Shown: positions 34,149-43,326, counted from the first letter of the stretch. The stretch: 64,000 nucleotides of DNA from an uncultured Spirochaetaceae bacterium (GCA_944389145.1 CALXLH010000037.1:47002-111001), one strand, 5' to 3'. Notes: generated from the letters alone by a model not told the origin. Numbers and translations: made by a program.

Positions 34149-34619
34149 CTACTCCGAGAAATCGATGACGACGGATGCCGGATGTCCGCTGTATGAGGAT
34201 ACCCTTACCCCTTCTGCGCCCTGCTCTGTCGCGGTATGCGTTCCATCTACTGCCAGGAAGTAATAGGTGTTCCTGTCATAATCCTCACCGTACTCAGGAT
34301 TACTCGTCTCCCATATCACGCCGAAGCTGAACGGCCAGCCGGCGCTCCCGGATGGGACAGTGACCCCGCCTAGGTTCCCGCCATTGCTCTCGACGCTATA
34401 GACAGAGGCCCTGTCATAGTAGCCAGACACGCTCTTTCCATCAGAGGCATCGGCCATGGCCGCATCACGTGCCTCCCTCGATTCGAAGATATAGACCTCG
34501 ACATGCTCTCCAGAAGCGTTCAATACCATACCATCGATATATCCTGTATAGACATATGAACATGAGACGGCTAAAGCTGCGACCAAGAGCGCCAGCACGC
34601 TCCTTCTGATATGCTTCAT
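34149..34619 (-). CDS. Hypothetical lipoprotein in the RND efflux operon
   Basis: 156 residues with a basic N-terminus, a hydrophobic core (VLALLVAALAVSC) and a relaxed spirochaete-type lipobox ending at Cys20. The mature part is rich in Tyr, Ser and Gly and predicted beta strands; no family is recognised. The start overlaps the RND stop (ATGA), so expression is coupled to the pump. It could be an accessory subunit at the outer membrane; that is inference. Confidence 0.7.
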   Translation of the reverse strand: MKHIRRSVLALLVAALAVSCSYVYTGYIDGMVLNASGEHVEVYIFESREARDAAMADASDGKSVSGYYDRASVYSVESNGGNLGGVTVPSGSAGWPFSFGVIWETSNPEYGEDYDRNTYYFLAVDGTHTATEQGAEGVRVSSYSGHPASVVIDFSE

Positions 34620-37600
34620 ATTCCTTCCTCCTTCCTCCAATCAGGGAATGCCTTCCTGAGCTTGTGCCTCTCCAGAAGGAAATAGAACACAGGCATAAGG
34701 AAGAGCGTTATGAGCGTCGACGTGGTAAGGCCTCCCATGATGACCTGTCCAAGCGGCGCGTATATCTCCGCTCCCTCTCCTGTCGCCACTGACATCGGCA
34801 GGACGCCGAGGATCGTGGTGAGCGTACTCATCAGTATAGGCCTCAGCCTGGACGCGGTGCCCGTCACGACGTTCTCCTTGAGCATCCCAAGCTCCACGCC
34901 ATACGGCACGAGTCCAAGAAGGCGCGTGTCCTCATCATGATAGATACCCCGCTTGTCGAGATACTCCTTTCTAGAGCCATCCTCAAGCTGGTTTATGTAA
35001 TCGACCATTATGATTCCGTTGTTGACAAGCATTCCTGCCAGCGAGACGATGCCGAGGATCGCTATCATCGAGAGCGTCGAGCCGAAGATGGCAAGGGCGA
35101 ACACCACGCCTATTATGCAGAACGGAGTCAGCAGCATGATCAGCAGCGGCTGATCGAAGCGCTCATAGATGAGGACTATGACCATATAGACGAGGAAGAG
35201 AGCGATAAGAAGGGCACGGAAGACAGGAGGAAGCGACTCCTCGAGCATCTCCCCTATGCCTCCAGTCTCCGTGGTGATCCCGTGAGGCAGAGGATTCGAG
35301 GCCAGATAACCGTTCACGCGCGAAGTGACGCCGGCCGTGCTCTCGCCAGTCAGCTGCGCGCTCACGGTCATAGTCAGGGCCCTGTCGCTATGGTCTATCC
35401 TGGAGAGGCTCCTCTCCTCGATGAGATCGGCAAGCTCATTCATCGTCACGACGCTTCCCGCCTGCGTATAGAGCCTTATGGAATCGAGCATCTTCTCTCC
35501 TATCCCCATCTCGGAGATATCAGAGGAAAGGTGGATATCATAGCGATCCCCGTCCTCTGTGGCGAACGTGCCCGTATCCATCCCATTGAAGAGTATCGCG
35601 CTGGTCATCGCCGCCTCATAATCAGAGATGCCAAGCGAGGACAGATACTCATATGATGCATCGATTATCGCGGTCCGTGCGTCATAGGAGGCGCTTATCG
35701 ATGTGGAAAGGACCTCTGGGTCGTCGGAGAGGAACTCCTCTATCCTGAGCGCCGCCTGATACAGCTCCTCGTTATCATTGCCGACAAGGGTAAGGCCATA
35801 TCCGCCGCCTCCGGAGATGTATCCTACGAGATAGTCATAGCCGCCATTGCGGACCGAAACAGTAGCATCAGGAACGCTCGCGCTGATCATCTGCTGCATC
35901 TGCAGTATTATCTCATGTATATCCCTCTCCCTTTCAGCCACCGGCACGAGGATGGCATGTATGCCACCCTGGTTGCGCGACGAGGAGAACGAGAAGACCT
36001 CTGTCGACTTGCCGGTGTACACGATATGGGTATCCAGCTCAGGGACATTGTCGACAAGGATCTGTTCGACCTTATCCATGCCGCGCTTGGTATCTGAGAG
36101 CATATAGCTGTATGGGAACTCGACATTGATATAGAAATCGCTGTTATCGGTGGACGGTATGAAGGCAAGCTCAAGCCGTGAGAGCGAATAGACGGAGATG
36201 ATGGCTATCATAAGGACGATGGTCAGCACGAACGGCGTGTGATCAAGAGCACGGGAAAGCGCTCCCTTATAGCCCTTCTCCATCCTGTCTATGCCACGCA
36301 TAAGCACGTTGTCATGGGCGCTGCGCCGGCCATCATCCTTGAGTATCTTGCTGAGTATATAGGGCACGAAGACCATGGCGACGATAAGGGACGAGGCTAT
36401 GGCGAACATGAGCGTGAGCGAGACATCACGGAGGATATCTCCGATCAGCCCTGATATCGCGGCGATCGGGATGAACACCACCACGGTGGTGAGGTTAGAG
36501 CCTATGACGGACTTATCCACGATACCGGTGCCGCGGTATATGGACTCCCTGGCGCTGTACAGGGCCTTGCCGTCCTCCTGGGCCTGATAGAACCTGTAGA
36601 CCTGATCAAGCACGACGATCGAGGCATCGACTATCGATCCAAGCGCGACGACGATTCCGGAGATGGACATGAGGTTCACAGTGATTCCAGCGATCTTCAT
36701 CGCGATGAAGGTAAAGAAGCAGGAAAGCGGTATCGAGAGTCCGATCGCCAGCGTTGCCTTGACATCGCTGAGGAAGATGAAGATGACGACGATGGCTATG
36801 ATGATGCCCATGATGCCTGATTCTATGACGTTCTGCAGCGACGCTGAGACGAGCTTGCTGTCATCGCTGATCATATGATAGGTAATGGCACCGCCGGTCT
36901 CGGCCTCCATCTCGGAAAGGATCTGCTTGACCGCATTGGTGATCTGGATGGTATTGCCATCCTCCCTCTTCGAGATCGAGACCTCGATGACGCTCTGTCC
37001 ATCGCTGGTTATGTAATAATCCTCCTCCGGATACGAAAGGGTTATATCCGCCACATCCGAAAGGCGGATCAGCGTCCCTTCCTCATCGGCACCGACAGGA
37101 AGCGCACCTATCTCTGAGATATCGCTGAAGGAGCCGTCGAAGCGCATCTCAGTCGCGCTGAAGCCCTGATCGACCGTTCCAAGCGGCATCGAGAGATTCG
37201 AGAATGAAAGTATCTGGTAGACGGTCGTCGGAGAGATCTTCCTGGCATTCAGGTCATCCATCCTCAGCCTTACCTGGACCTCAGGCTCCATCAATCCGTT
37301 CATCGACACTGTCGACACGCCGGAAATCCTCGTCAGGCGCGGCCTCAGCTCATCCGTGACATAGCGCGAGAGCGATGCGATATCATCGCCTCCTGAGATC
37401 ATGAAAGAGGCTACCGGAAGCATCGTGGCGCCACCTACTATCGCAGTAGGCTCTCCCTGCAAGCCAGAGGGAAGGGATGGCATGAGCTGCGAGATCCTGT
37501 TCCTGACCTCATCAAGCTGCCCGTTAGGATCGACGCCATCGCGGAACGTGATCGTTATGACTCCGACGCTGTTCATCGACTGGGAATCCATACCCTTGAA

Positions 37601-37828
37601 GTCAGGGAGCGTCACGAAGTCATCCTCCAGTATATCCACGACCTCCTTCTCTATATCCTCCGCGCTCGCGCCAGGATATACGGCGATGACGAAGATCTGG
37701 GGAAGATCCATATTGGAGATGAACTCCATGTTCGTCGATGAGATCGAGACAAGGCCGAACAGCAGGAGCGCAAGAAGGATCATCGTAAGCACCGCAGGGT
37801 GCCTGACTGAGAAGCGGCTTATATTCAC
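34616..37828 (-). CDS. RND-family efflux permease (AcrB/SwrC-like)
   Basis: 1070 residues, two-fold repeat of one helix, a large periplasmic loop and five helices, as in RND transporters. PGASAEDIEKEVVDILED marks the porter domain. In TM4 the AcrB DD pair reads VDASIVV (one Asp kept, the second Ala), and in TM10 the Lys site reads VNNGIIMVDY. Proton coupling therefore uses a reduced relay, as in some Gram-positive and spirochaete homologues. It overlaps MFP and lipoprotein genes at both ends. Confidence 0.93.
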   Translation of the reverse strand: MNISRFSVRHPAVLTMILLALLLFGLVSISSTNMEFISNMDLPQIFVIAVYPGASAEDIEKEVVDILEDDFVTLPDFKGMDSQSMNSVGVITITFRDGVDPNGQLDEVRNRISQLMPSLPSGLQGEPTAIVGGATMLPVASFMISGGDDIASLSRYVTDELRPRLTRISGVSTVSMNGLMEPEVQVRLRMDDLNARKISPTTVYQILSFSNLSMPLGTVDQGFSATEMRFDGSFSDISEIGALPVGADEEGTLIRLSDVADITLSYPEEDYYITSDGQSVIEVSISKREDGNTIQITNAVKQILSEMEAETGGAITYHMISDDSKLVSASLQNVIESGIMGIIIAIVVIFIFLSDVKATLAIGLSIPLSCFFTFIAMKIAGITVNLMSISGIVVALGSIVDASIVVLDQVYRFYQAQEDGKALYSARESIYRGTGIVDKSVIGSNLTTVVVFIPIAAISGLIGDILRDVSLTLMFAIASSLIVAMVFVPYILSKILKDDGRRSAHDNVLMRGIDRMEKGYKGALSRALDHTPFVLTIVLMIAIISVYSLSRLELAFIPSTDNSDFYINVEFPYSYMLSDTKRGMDKVEQILVDNVPELDTHIVYTGKSTEVFSFSSSRNQGGIHAILVPVAERERDIHEIILQMQQMISASVPDATVSVRNGGYDYLVGYISGGGGYGLTLVGNDNEELYQAALRIEEFLSDDPEVLSTSISASYDARTAIIDASYEYLSSLGISDYEAAMTSAILFNGMDTGTFATEDGDRYDIHLSSDISEMGIGEKMLDSIRLYTQAGSVVTMNELADLIEERSLSRIDHSDRALTMTVSAQLTGESTAGVTSRVNGYLASNPLPHGITTETGGIGEMLEESLPPVFRALLIALFLVYMVIVLIYERFDQPLLIMLLTPFCIIGVVFALAIFGSTLSMIAILGIVSLAGMLVNNGIIMVDYINQLEDGSRKEYLDKRGIYHDEDTRLLGLVPYGVELGMLKENVVTGTASRLRPILMSTLTTILGVLPMSVATGEGAEIYAPLGQVIMGGLTTSTLITLFLMPVFYFLLERHKLRKAFPDWRKEEGI

Positions 37829-38883
37829 ACGCCCTCCCCGCCCACGACGCTGACAGGCATGCCAGAGACAAGGTCTCCCTGTCCGCGGACGATGAATGAG
37901 GTCCCGGCGTATTCATCGGGGATCTCGAACCATGAGCCATCGTCAAGGCCGCGCTCAAGGCTTATGTACTCAGCGCTCTTTCCATCTTCGGAAAGCGCAT
38001 AGAGCGTTCCGTCGGCAAGGGCTGCGTAGGAAGGAAGCGCGAGGCACTCCCTCTCGTCAAGCACGAGGGAGATACGCACGAACATGCCAGGGACGAATGA
38101 CTCCGGAGATGAGAGCGACACGCGTAAGGCAAAGGTCTTCGAAGTCGGATCGATATAAGGCGCGATCGAGATGATCTCCGCCTCGCTTGCTGCCCCTGAT
38201 GGAGCGGACACCTCGACCCTCAGGCTGTCGCGGGATGAGCTGATGCGCTCGAAATAGCGCTCCCCCACCTTCACGTTGACGATCAGATCCGAAAGATCGG
38301 CTATCACGGCAAGCGGGCTTTCCGAAGAGGCAATCGACCCGACGGATGATGGCGCCATGAGTACCGTGCCTGAGACCGGGGAGGTGACCGTCGCATAGGA
38401 AAGCTGCAATTCCGCAAGATCAAGCTGTGCCCTCACGGCATCCAGCTGTGCCTTGAGCGCATCATAGTCCTGCTTCGTAGCAGCACCCTTATCGTACAGC
38501 GCGGATACCCTCTGGAACGAGCTTTCAAGGCCAAGGTACGCCGCCTCGGCCTGAGCCTTCTGCAGCTCATACGGCTCCTTGTCTATCTCTGCGATGACAT
38601 CTCCCTTCTCAACGGTATCCCCGGCCTCTATGCGATAGCCCTCGACCGTACCGCTTACGAATGGAACGACAGGAATCATTGCCGCAGCCTCCACATAGCC
38701 TGTCAGCTCGACAGTCTCCCGGATCAGGTGACGCTCCGGCCGCATGACCTCCACGGGCCTTACGGGCGCCTGATACGTTACCGTCTCCCTGCTGTTGAAG
38801 AAGATGATGATCGCGGCGAAGATCGCTACGAAGACGACTATGAGGATTATATACTTCAAAGCTCCGCGTCTATGCATTGTCAT
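37825..38883 (-). CDS. Membrane fusion protein (HlyD/AcrA type)
   Basis: About 352 residues: an N-terminal membrane anchor (YIILIVVFVAIFAAIIIFF), a biotinyl-lipoyl-like half (GTVEGYRIEAGDTVEKGDVIAEID), a helical hairpin (ALKAQLDAVRAQLDLAELQL), the second lipoyl half (ATVTSPVSGTV) and beta-barrel. It links the RND permease with TolC. The ATG at 38883 has AAGGA upstream; the longer frame is rejected. First gene of the efflux operon. Confidence 0.92.
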   Translation of the reverse strand: MTMHRRGALKYIILIVVFVAIFAAIIIFFNSRETVTYQAPVRPVEVMRPERHLIRETVELTGYVEAAAMIPVVPFVSGTVEGYRIEAGDTVEKGDVIAEIDKEPYELQKAQAEAAYLGLESSFQRVSALYDKGAATKQDYDALKAQLDAVRAQLDLAELQLSYATVTSPVSGTVLMAPSSVGSIASSESPLAVIADLSDLIVNVKVGERYFERISSSRDSLRVEVSAPSGAASEAEIISIAPYIDPTSKTFALRVSLSSPESFVPGMFVRISLVLDERECLALPSYAALADGTLYALSEDGKSAEYISLERGLDDGSWFEIPDEYAGTSFIVRGQGDLVSGMPVSVVGGEGV

Positions 38884-38944
38884 GGCTTTCCTTGGTATGA
38901 AGATAATATGTTCGCACTCTCTGTGGTACGACACATTTTCATCA

Positions 38945-38975
38945 CTCTGTCGGGTTAATCACAAAACCGACAGAG
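38945..38975. promoter_or_regulatory. Inverted-repeat operator candidate between efflux operon and ALDH
   Basis: Perfect 9-bp arms CTCTGTCGG and CCGACAGAG, 13-bp spacer, centred in the 156-bp divergent region. On the minus strand GATAAT (38982-38977) lies immediately upstream, so a bound repressor would cover the efflux-operon transcription start. Length and symmetry suit a TetR-family regulator, which is not encoded nearby. Confidence 0.55.
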
Positions 38976-39024
38976 TATTATCAGATTGTCGGAGTTCTGT
39001 AACATTCACCATGCGAGCCAATAA

Positions 39025-39033
39025 TGATATCAT
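39025..39033 (+). promoter_or_regulatory. Extended -10 of ALDH gene, leaderless
   Basis: TGaTATCAT, 6 nt before the ATG at 39040; TTCACC at 39005-39010 gives a weak -35 at 17 nt. No Shine-Dalgarno. Confidence 0.55.
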
Positions 39034-39039
39034 CACCGC

Positions 39040-40410
39040 ATGACCGATTACAGAGCAGTGCTTGATAAGCAGAAAGAATACTACAGGACGGGCGAGACGC
39101 TCCCGGTTGCGTTCCGCAAGGAAATGCTCAGGAAGCTCAAGGAAGCGCTCAAGGCACATGAGGAAGAGATCATCAATGCCCTTGGAGAGGATCTGGGAAA
39201 GAGTGATTTCGAGGCATATGCGACAGAGATAGGCATAGTCTATGGAGAGATAGGCTATCTTCTGAAGCATCTCTCGTCATTCATGAGGAAAAAGCGCGTC
39301 GCCTCGCCTATCACGATCTTCAAGGCATCCTCCTACACCATCGCGGAACCTATGGGATCGGTCCTGATCATGTCCCCGTGGAACTATCCGCTGCAGCTTA
39401 CGATGGTACCCCTTGCCGGCGCGATAGCCGGAGGCAATACGGCCATCGTGAAGCCATCAAGGTACTCAAGGGCAACATCGGCACTGATGAAGAGGATAAT
39501 AGATGAGACCTTCGATGAGAGGTATATCGCCTGCTTCGAAGGCGGCCATGAGACAAACAGCGCGCTGCTGGAGCTGAGATACGACCTCATATTCTTCACA
39601 GGGAGTCCCAACGTCGGCAAGATCGTCGCCGCGAAGGCAGCCGAGACGCTGACGCCGACGGTGCTTGAGCTTGGAGGAAAGAGTCCTGTGATCGTCGATG
39701 AGAGCGCGGACCTGAAGCTGACCGCGCGCCGCCTTGCATGGGCAAAGTACCTCAATGCAGGACAGACCTGCGTCGCACCGGACTATGTGCTTGCGGCAAA
39801 GGGCATGGCGGAGCCTCTGATCGAGGCCATGAGGAAGGAGATCGGAAGGATGTTCTCATCCGCGCCTCTGGCATCGAAGGATCTCCCCAAGATGATCAAC
39901 GAGCGTCATTTCGAGCGAGTGAAGGGACTTATCGCAGGCTCTGCCGTCGCGATCGGAGGGAACTCGGATGAGAAGGCAAGTAAGATAGAGCCCACGGTCC
40001 TCTACCCTGTGCGTCCAACGGATCCGGTGATGCAGGAGGAGATATTCGGACCGGTGCTTCCAGTGCTGGAATATGAGGACCTTGAAGAGGCGATAGACTT
40101 CATCCGCAGCCGCGAGAAGCCATTGGCTCTGTATATCTTCAGCAGGACCGGAGGCAGCATCGAGAAGGTCCATGCCCTCTGCTCATTCGGAGGCGGATGC
40201 GTCAACGACGCAGTGATCCACCTCACGAACCCGCGCCTTCCGTTCGGCGGAGTGGGAAACTCGGGCATGGGAGCCTATCATGGCAGGAAGAGCCTCGAGA
40301 CCTTCACGCATCAGAAATCGATAATAAAAGAGGCTTTGTGGATAGATATCCCTGTACGATACGCACCTTTCCGAAATAAGATTAAGCTGCTGAGGCTGCT
40401 GATGAGATGA
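39040..40410 (+). CDS. Aldehyde dehydrogenase (ALDH3-like)
   Basis: 456 residues, the shorter ALDH3-type length. MSPWNYPLQLTMVPL, FTGSPNVGKIV, catalytic Glu in LELGGKSP and nucleophilic Cys in NAGQTCVAPDY are all in order; PLALYIFSR and GGVGNSGMG follow. It oxidises aldehydes to acids with NAD(P). The C-terminus, APFRNKIKLLRLLMR, is basic and amphipathic, which may attach it to the membrane as in fatty aldehyde dehydrogenases. It overlaps the ClC gene by ATGA. Confidence 0.93.
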   Translation: MTDYRAVLDKQKEYYRTGETLPVAFRKEMLRKLKEALKAHEEEIINALGEDLGKSDFEAYATEIGIVYGEIGYLLKHLSSFMRKKRVASPITIFKASSYTIAEPMGSVLIMSPWNYPLQLTMVPLAGAIAGGNTAIVKPSRYSRATSALMKRIIDETFDERYIACFEGGHETNSALLELRYDLIFFTGSPNVGKIVAAKAAETLTPTVLELGGKSPVIVDESADLKLTARRLAWAKYLNAGQTCVAPDYVLAAKGMAEPLIEAMRKEIGRMFSSAPLASKDLPKMINERHFERVKGLIAGSAVAIGGNSDEKASKIEPTVLYPVRPTDPVMQEEIFGPVLPVLEYEDLEEAIDFIRSREKPLALYIFSRTGGSIEKVHALCSFGGGCVNDAVIHLTNPRLPFGGVGNSGMGAYHGRKSLETFTHQKSIIKEALWIDIPVRYAPFRNKIKLLRLLMR

Positions 40411-41693
40411 AGATACCAAGATGGATCGAGGAAGTGATCAAGAGCATACCGGTCGGTGCTGCCACGGGACTGGCCATGACGTTCTTTGCCAATACGGTAT
40501 CACTCTTCGGCGACATGAACGTCCTATGGCCGTACCTCGTGCTGCTGCTGCCGTTCGGAGGCTATGCGACGATGTGGCTCTACAATGGATTCGGGGAATC
40601 CTACAGGGCGATAACCATGACAGCCATCGATCTCATCCATGACGGTGAGGCTAAGGAGACAGGAAGGGAGAGGCAGAAGGCGAAGTTCAGGATAACCCCG
40701 ATGATGGGGCTTGTCGCCTACATCGCCGCGGCGACCGCGCACTTCACGGGAGCCTCCGTAGGAAAGGAAGGGGCTGGCGTACAGATAGGGCTTGCCATCG
40801 GAGAGCTGGGCTACAGGCTCGACAAGAGGCTTTCCTGGGCAGGACACAAGGGACGCGGAGACTACTACCTCATGGTAAGCGCCGCAGCGGCATTCGGAGG
40901 CCTGTTCTCTGCCCCTGTCACCGGAACGATATTCGGCATGACATTCGCCTCCCCTGATATCCTGCGCCTCTCGGTGATGCTTCCCTGCATGGTATCGGCA
41001 TTCACATCAGTGATCGTATCCCAGGCTGCAGGGATACATGTGATGCAGATACCGCCGTTCGAGACGCTTCCGCTGAACTTCGCCAGCATGGTGCAAGCCA
41101 TCCTGATCGCAGTCGCGGTAGGGCTGCTCGCGAGGCTCTTCGTGTTCCTCCTTGAGGATTTCAAGGCAAGGCTGAAGCGGGTGTTCCGCTATCCAGCCCT
41201 CCGTACCATCGTCCCTTCGGTGATAGCCGCCGCGATCTTCCTTATCTCATACAGGCTTACCGGACGCGATGATTACAACGGACTCTCGCTGACGCTCCTA
41301 TATGACTCGATCAACGGGAACGGCGTGCCGCTTTTCTCGTTCGCGCTCAAGGCCCTCCTAGTCTTCCTCTCGATATCCGCAGGATTCGTCGGAGGAGAGG
41401 TCGTACCGCTTCTCGTGACAGGAGGAACCTTCGGATATACGCTCGCCACGATCTTCTCCCTCCACCAGCCGACATTCGCGGCACTCGGAGCGATAGGAAT
41501 GCTATCAGGAGGGACGAACCTTCCCCTGGTCTGCTTCGCGCTCGGGCTGGAGCTCTTCGGCTATTCCGAGCCTGCGATGCTCTTCATAGTCGTCGCTGTC
41601 TCCTACATAGCCTCCGGGAAGAAGAGCATCTACCAGCATCAGCGGAACGCCCTTGAGGAGAGGATCACGCATCCTTCCACAGCCACGACGTGA
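40407..41693 (+). CDS. ClC-family chloride/fluoride channel or antiporter
   Basis: 428 residues with about ten to twelve membrane segments. The anion-pathway motif GKEGAGVQIG carries the gating Glu; the later GGTNLPLVCFALGLELFG replaces the canonical GxFxP region. The motifs are closer to the short bacterial CLC-F-type proteins, which export fluoride, than to E. coli ClcA; this is a tentative reading. No fluoride riboswitch is seen upstream, and translation is coupled to ALDH. Confidence 0.85.
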   Translation: MKIPRWIEEVIKSIPVGAATGLAMTFFANTVSLFGDMNVLWPYLVLLLPFGGYATMWLYNGFGESYRAITMTAIDLIHDGEAKETGRERQKAKFRITPMMGLVAYIAAATAHFTGASVGKEGAGVQIGLAIGELGYRLDKRLSWAGHKGRGDYYLMVSAAAAFGGLFSAPVTGTIFGMTFASPDILRLSVMLPCMVSAFTSVIVSQAAGIHVMQIPPFETLPLNFASMVQAILIAVAVGLLARLFVFLLEDFKARLKRVFRYPALRTIVPSVIAAAIFLISYRLTGRDDYNGLSLTLLYDSINGNGVPLFSFALKALLVFLSISAGFVGGEVVPLLVTGGTFGYTLATIFSLHQPTFAALGAIGMLSGGTNLPLVCFALGLELFGYSEPAMLFIVVAVSYIASGKKSIYQHQRNALEERITHPSTATT

Positions 41694-42357
41694 GCATCCC
41701 TGAGGCAGCCAGCCCAAGATGCCGCTGCAGCGAGATGGATGCCTCGTTGGACCGATATACATTGCAGTACGCCATGTGTCCCTCAGAAAGGGCCTTGTCG
41801 ATGAGGAAGGACTCCATCAGCCTGCCACATCCCATTCGCCTATAGCGGGGCAGTATCTCAAGCATCCCCATCGCGCCCTCGCTATGGAAGCCTCCGAAGC
41901 CGGCAAGCTCCGCGCCAGAGAAGATACCCCATAACCTCCCTGCATCGATGCGCTCACGGATATATCCTACCTCATGGCCATATGCCTCGGCAGCCATTTC
42001 CGCATGTTCCGGTCCAAGAGGCCTTATAGAGGAGTAATCCTTTCCTATGCGATCTCCTTCATATACGAAAAGATAGCATGGCTCCCCCTGCTCGAGGCCC
42101 ATTGAGCAGAGATAGTCAGAAAGCCCCTGCCCGTGCGATACCACGAGGCGCGCGGAGATGATGAACGGATCTATCCAGGAACAGGAAGAGGAGAATGACG
42201 CTGCCATGTACGTGGAGCATGGATGGCGGATGAGCATCCCGTCATCTGAGAGGAACGTGATCTCCGTCCTCTCCTCTGAGCGGAGGACGTCTATCATATC
42301 GCAATAGGCAAGGCGATCCTTATCCAAAAGGAACGCAGCTGCATCGGATCTGTCCAT
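41665..42357 (-). CDS. GNAT-family acetyltransferase with N-terminal extension
   Basis: 230 residues. The N-terminal 110 residues are a degenerate GNAT-like half; the C-terminal half has motif A as LEILPRYRRMGCGRLMESFLI and the CNVYRSNEASISLQRHLGL segment typical of FR47-like enzymes. Substrate unknown. No Shine-Dalgarno; a good promoter ends 6 nt before the ATG. The 3' end overlaps the ClC gene by 29 nt in convergent orientation. Confidence 0.8.
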   Translation of the reverse strand: MDRSDAAAFLLDKDRLAYCDMIDVLRSEERTEITFLSDDGMLIRHPCSTYMAASFSSSCSWIDPFIISARLVVSHGQGLSDYLCSMGLEQGEPCYLFVYEGDRIGKDYSSIRPLGPEHAEMAAEAYGHEVGYIRERIDAGRLWGIFSGAELAGFGGFHSEGAMGMLEILPRYRRMGCGRLMESFLIDKALSEGHMAYCNVYRSNEASISLQRHLGLAASGMLTSWLWKDA

Positions 42358-42363
42358 GCCATG

Positions 42364-42392
42364 ATACTACCCGGACAGACATCGCCTATCAA
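42364..42392 (-). promoter_or_regulatory. Promoter of GNAT gene, leaderless
   Basis: Minus strand TTGATA (42392-42387), 17-nt spacer, TAGTAT (42369-42364), 6 nt before the ATG at 42357. No Shine-Dalgarno. Confidence 0.7.
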
Positions 42393-42443
42393 GGAGACGG
42401 AAAAGGCCGCCTTGGAGAAATGGAAAGTGAAGGATACAAGACC

Positions 42444-42812
42444 TTATATCAGCTTCCGGTAATCGATCTTGAGATGGGGCGCAAGCTTCTTCGCGACAGA
42501 TAGCGTCATGGGAACCCTGCCATTCTCAATTCGGGATATAGTCTCCCTAGACACACCGGAAAGCTCTGCAAGCCTTTTCTGCGTCATGGCCCCGGCCCTC
42601 CATCTATAAGCATCAAGGCGCAAGCCGGGATTCTCTTCTAGCCTCTTCTCAGTCTCCTTGAACCACCCGGTCTCACACACCTCCACGAGGTCATCATCAT
42701 CGTCATACACGACCTTTGCTTCAGGATACTTCTCCCTGATGAGAGGAAGGATGGACTCCGCGCCGCTGTTTATGATCACATCAATATGGTGCGTTCTCTC
42801 TACTACCTGCAT
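42444..42812 (-). CDS. Xre-type HTH antitoxin
   Basis: 122 residues. The C-terminal half is a Cro/C1 helix-turn-helix (MTQKRLAELSGVSRETISRIENG, then VAKKLAPHLKI). The N-terminal half is acidic (DDDDDLVEV) and would contact the toxin. Downstream of and overlapping the toxin by 32 nt, it has its own GAGGTG ribosome site. Toxin-first order is as in higBA-like modules. It should bind the palindrome at 43056-43077. Confidence 0.85.
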   Translation of the reverse strand: MQVVERTHHIDVIINSGAESILPLIREKYPEAKVVYDDDDDLVEVCETGWFKETEKRLEENPGLRLDAYRWRAGAMTQKRLAELSGVSRETISRIENGRVPMTLSVAKKLAPHLKIDYRKLI

Positions 42813-43029
42813 AATACACCTCTATCTCTATCGTCCCTTTTTCCCACAGCCAGCAGGCTACCCAATGATACCCTAGATGACAATGATACCTATTTGCTCC
42901 TAGCTCGGAGAAATTCGGCCAATTCTTCCTAAAGGCTCCATTCTCCTCAAGGTCCTTGACAAGGATATCAAGCCTGTCCAGCATCCTCTTCGGCATCCTT
43001 TCAGAGATACGCCGTACCCTATTCCTCAT
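42781..43029 (-). CDS. RelE/HigB-like toxin
   Basis: 82 residues, basic. RYHCHLGYHWVACWLW followed by IEIEVYYAGSRENAPY matches the C-terminal core of RelE/YoeB-superfamily mRNA interferases that accompany Xre antitoxins. The ATG at 43029 (MRNRVRRI) is preferred over an upstream in-frame GTG at 43074, because that codon lies inside the operator and promoter. Expected role: ribosome-dependent mRNA cleavage when antitoxin is lost. Confidence 0.82.
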   Translation of the reverse strand: MRNRVRRISERMPKRMLDRLDILVKDLEENGAFRKNWPNFSELGANRYHCHLGYHWVACWLWEKGTIEIEVYYAGSRENAPY

Positions 43030-43053
43030 CACGACCTTGTACTTCACCTTTAA

Positions 43054-43082
43054 AGTATGTGACGGTTTTATCACATAGTCAA
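43054..43082 (-). promoter_or_regulatory. Toxin-antitoxin promoter with embedded operator
   Basis: Minus strand TTGACT (43082-43077), 17-nt spacer, CATACT (43059-43054). A palindrome, TATGTGA and TCACATA with 8 nt between (43056-43077), fills the spacer and touches both hexamers, as expected for autorepression. The 8-nt gap differs from the 6 nt of CRP sites. Confidence 0.65.
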
Positions 43083-43308
43083 TTCACAATGCCGTTCAAA
43101 GGAGATGCAGACATCCTCCTTATTCACGTAGAGAAGAATATTAAATTTCATTTTGTCAAATTTTTTTTGACATTCTGATACGATCTCTTCATACGTAGTA
43201 ACATAGGATAACTAAGGGATTTCTGTGCTTTTCGCATGATCGCGATCCGCATGGTTGGAGAAATGGCCCTTAACCTGATTCCCCATAGTTACATAGCATC
43301 CCCTTTTG

Positions 43309-43317
43309 TGGTATGTT
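43309..43317 (+). promoter_or_regulatory. Extended -10 of the EF-G gene, near-leaderless
   Basis: TGgTATGTT, 9 nt before the ATG at 43327, with no Shine-Dalgarno. The 297-bp region 43030-43326 also holds the TA promoter, a TTGACA at 43167-43172 and TGTCAAA/TTTGACA arms near 43155-43172; nothing else is recognised. Confidence 0.5.
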
Positions 43318-43326
43318 TACACCGCT

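Noticed and set aside
43056..43077. TGTGA/TCACA palindrome as a CRP/FNR site
   Set aside because: Half-sites are 8 bp apart rather than 6, and position inside the TA promoter fits autoregulation better.
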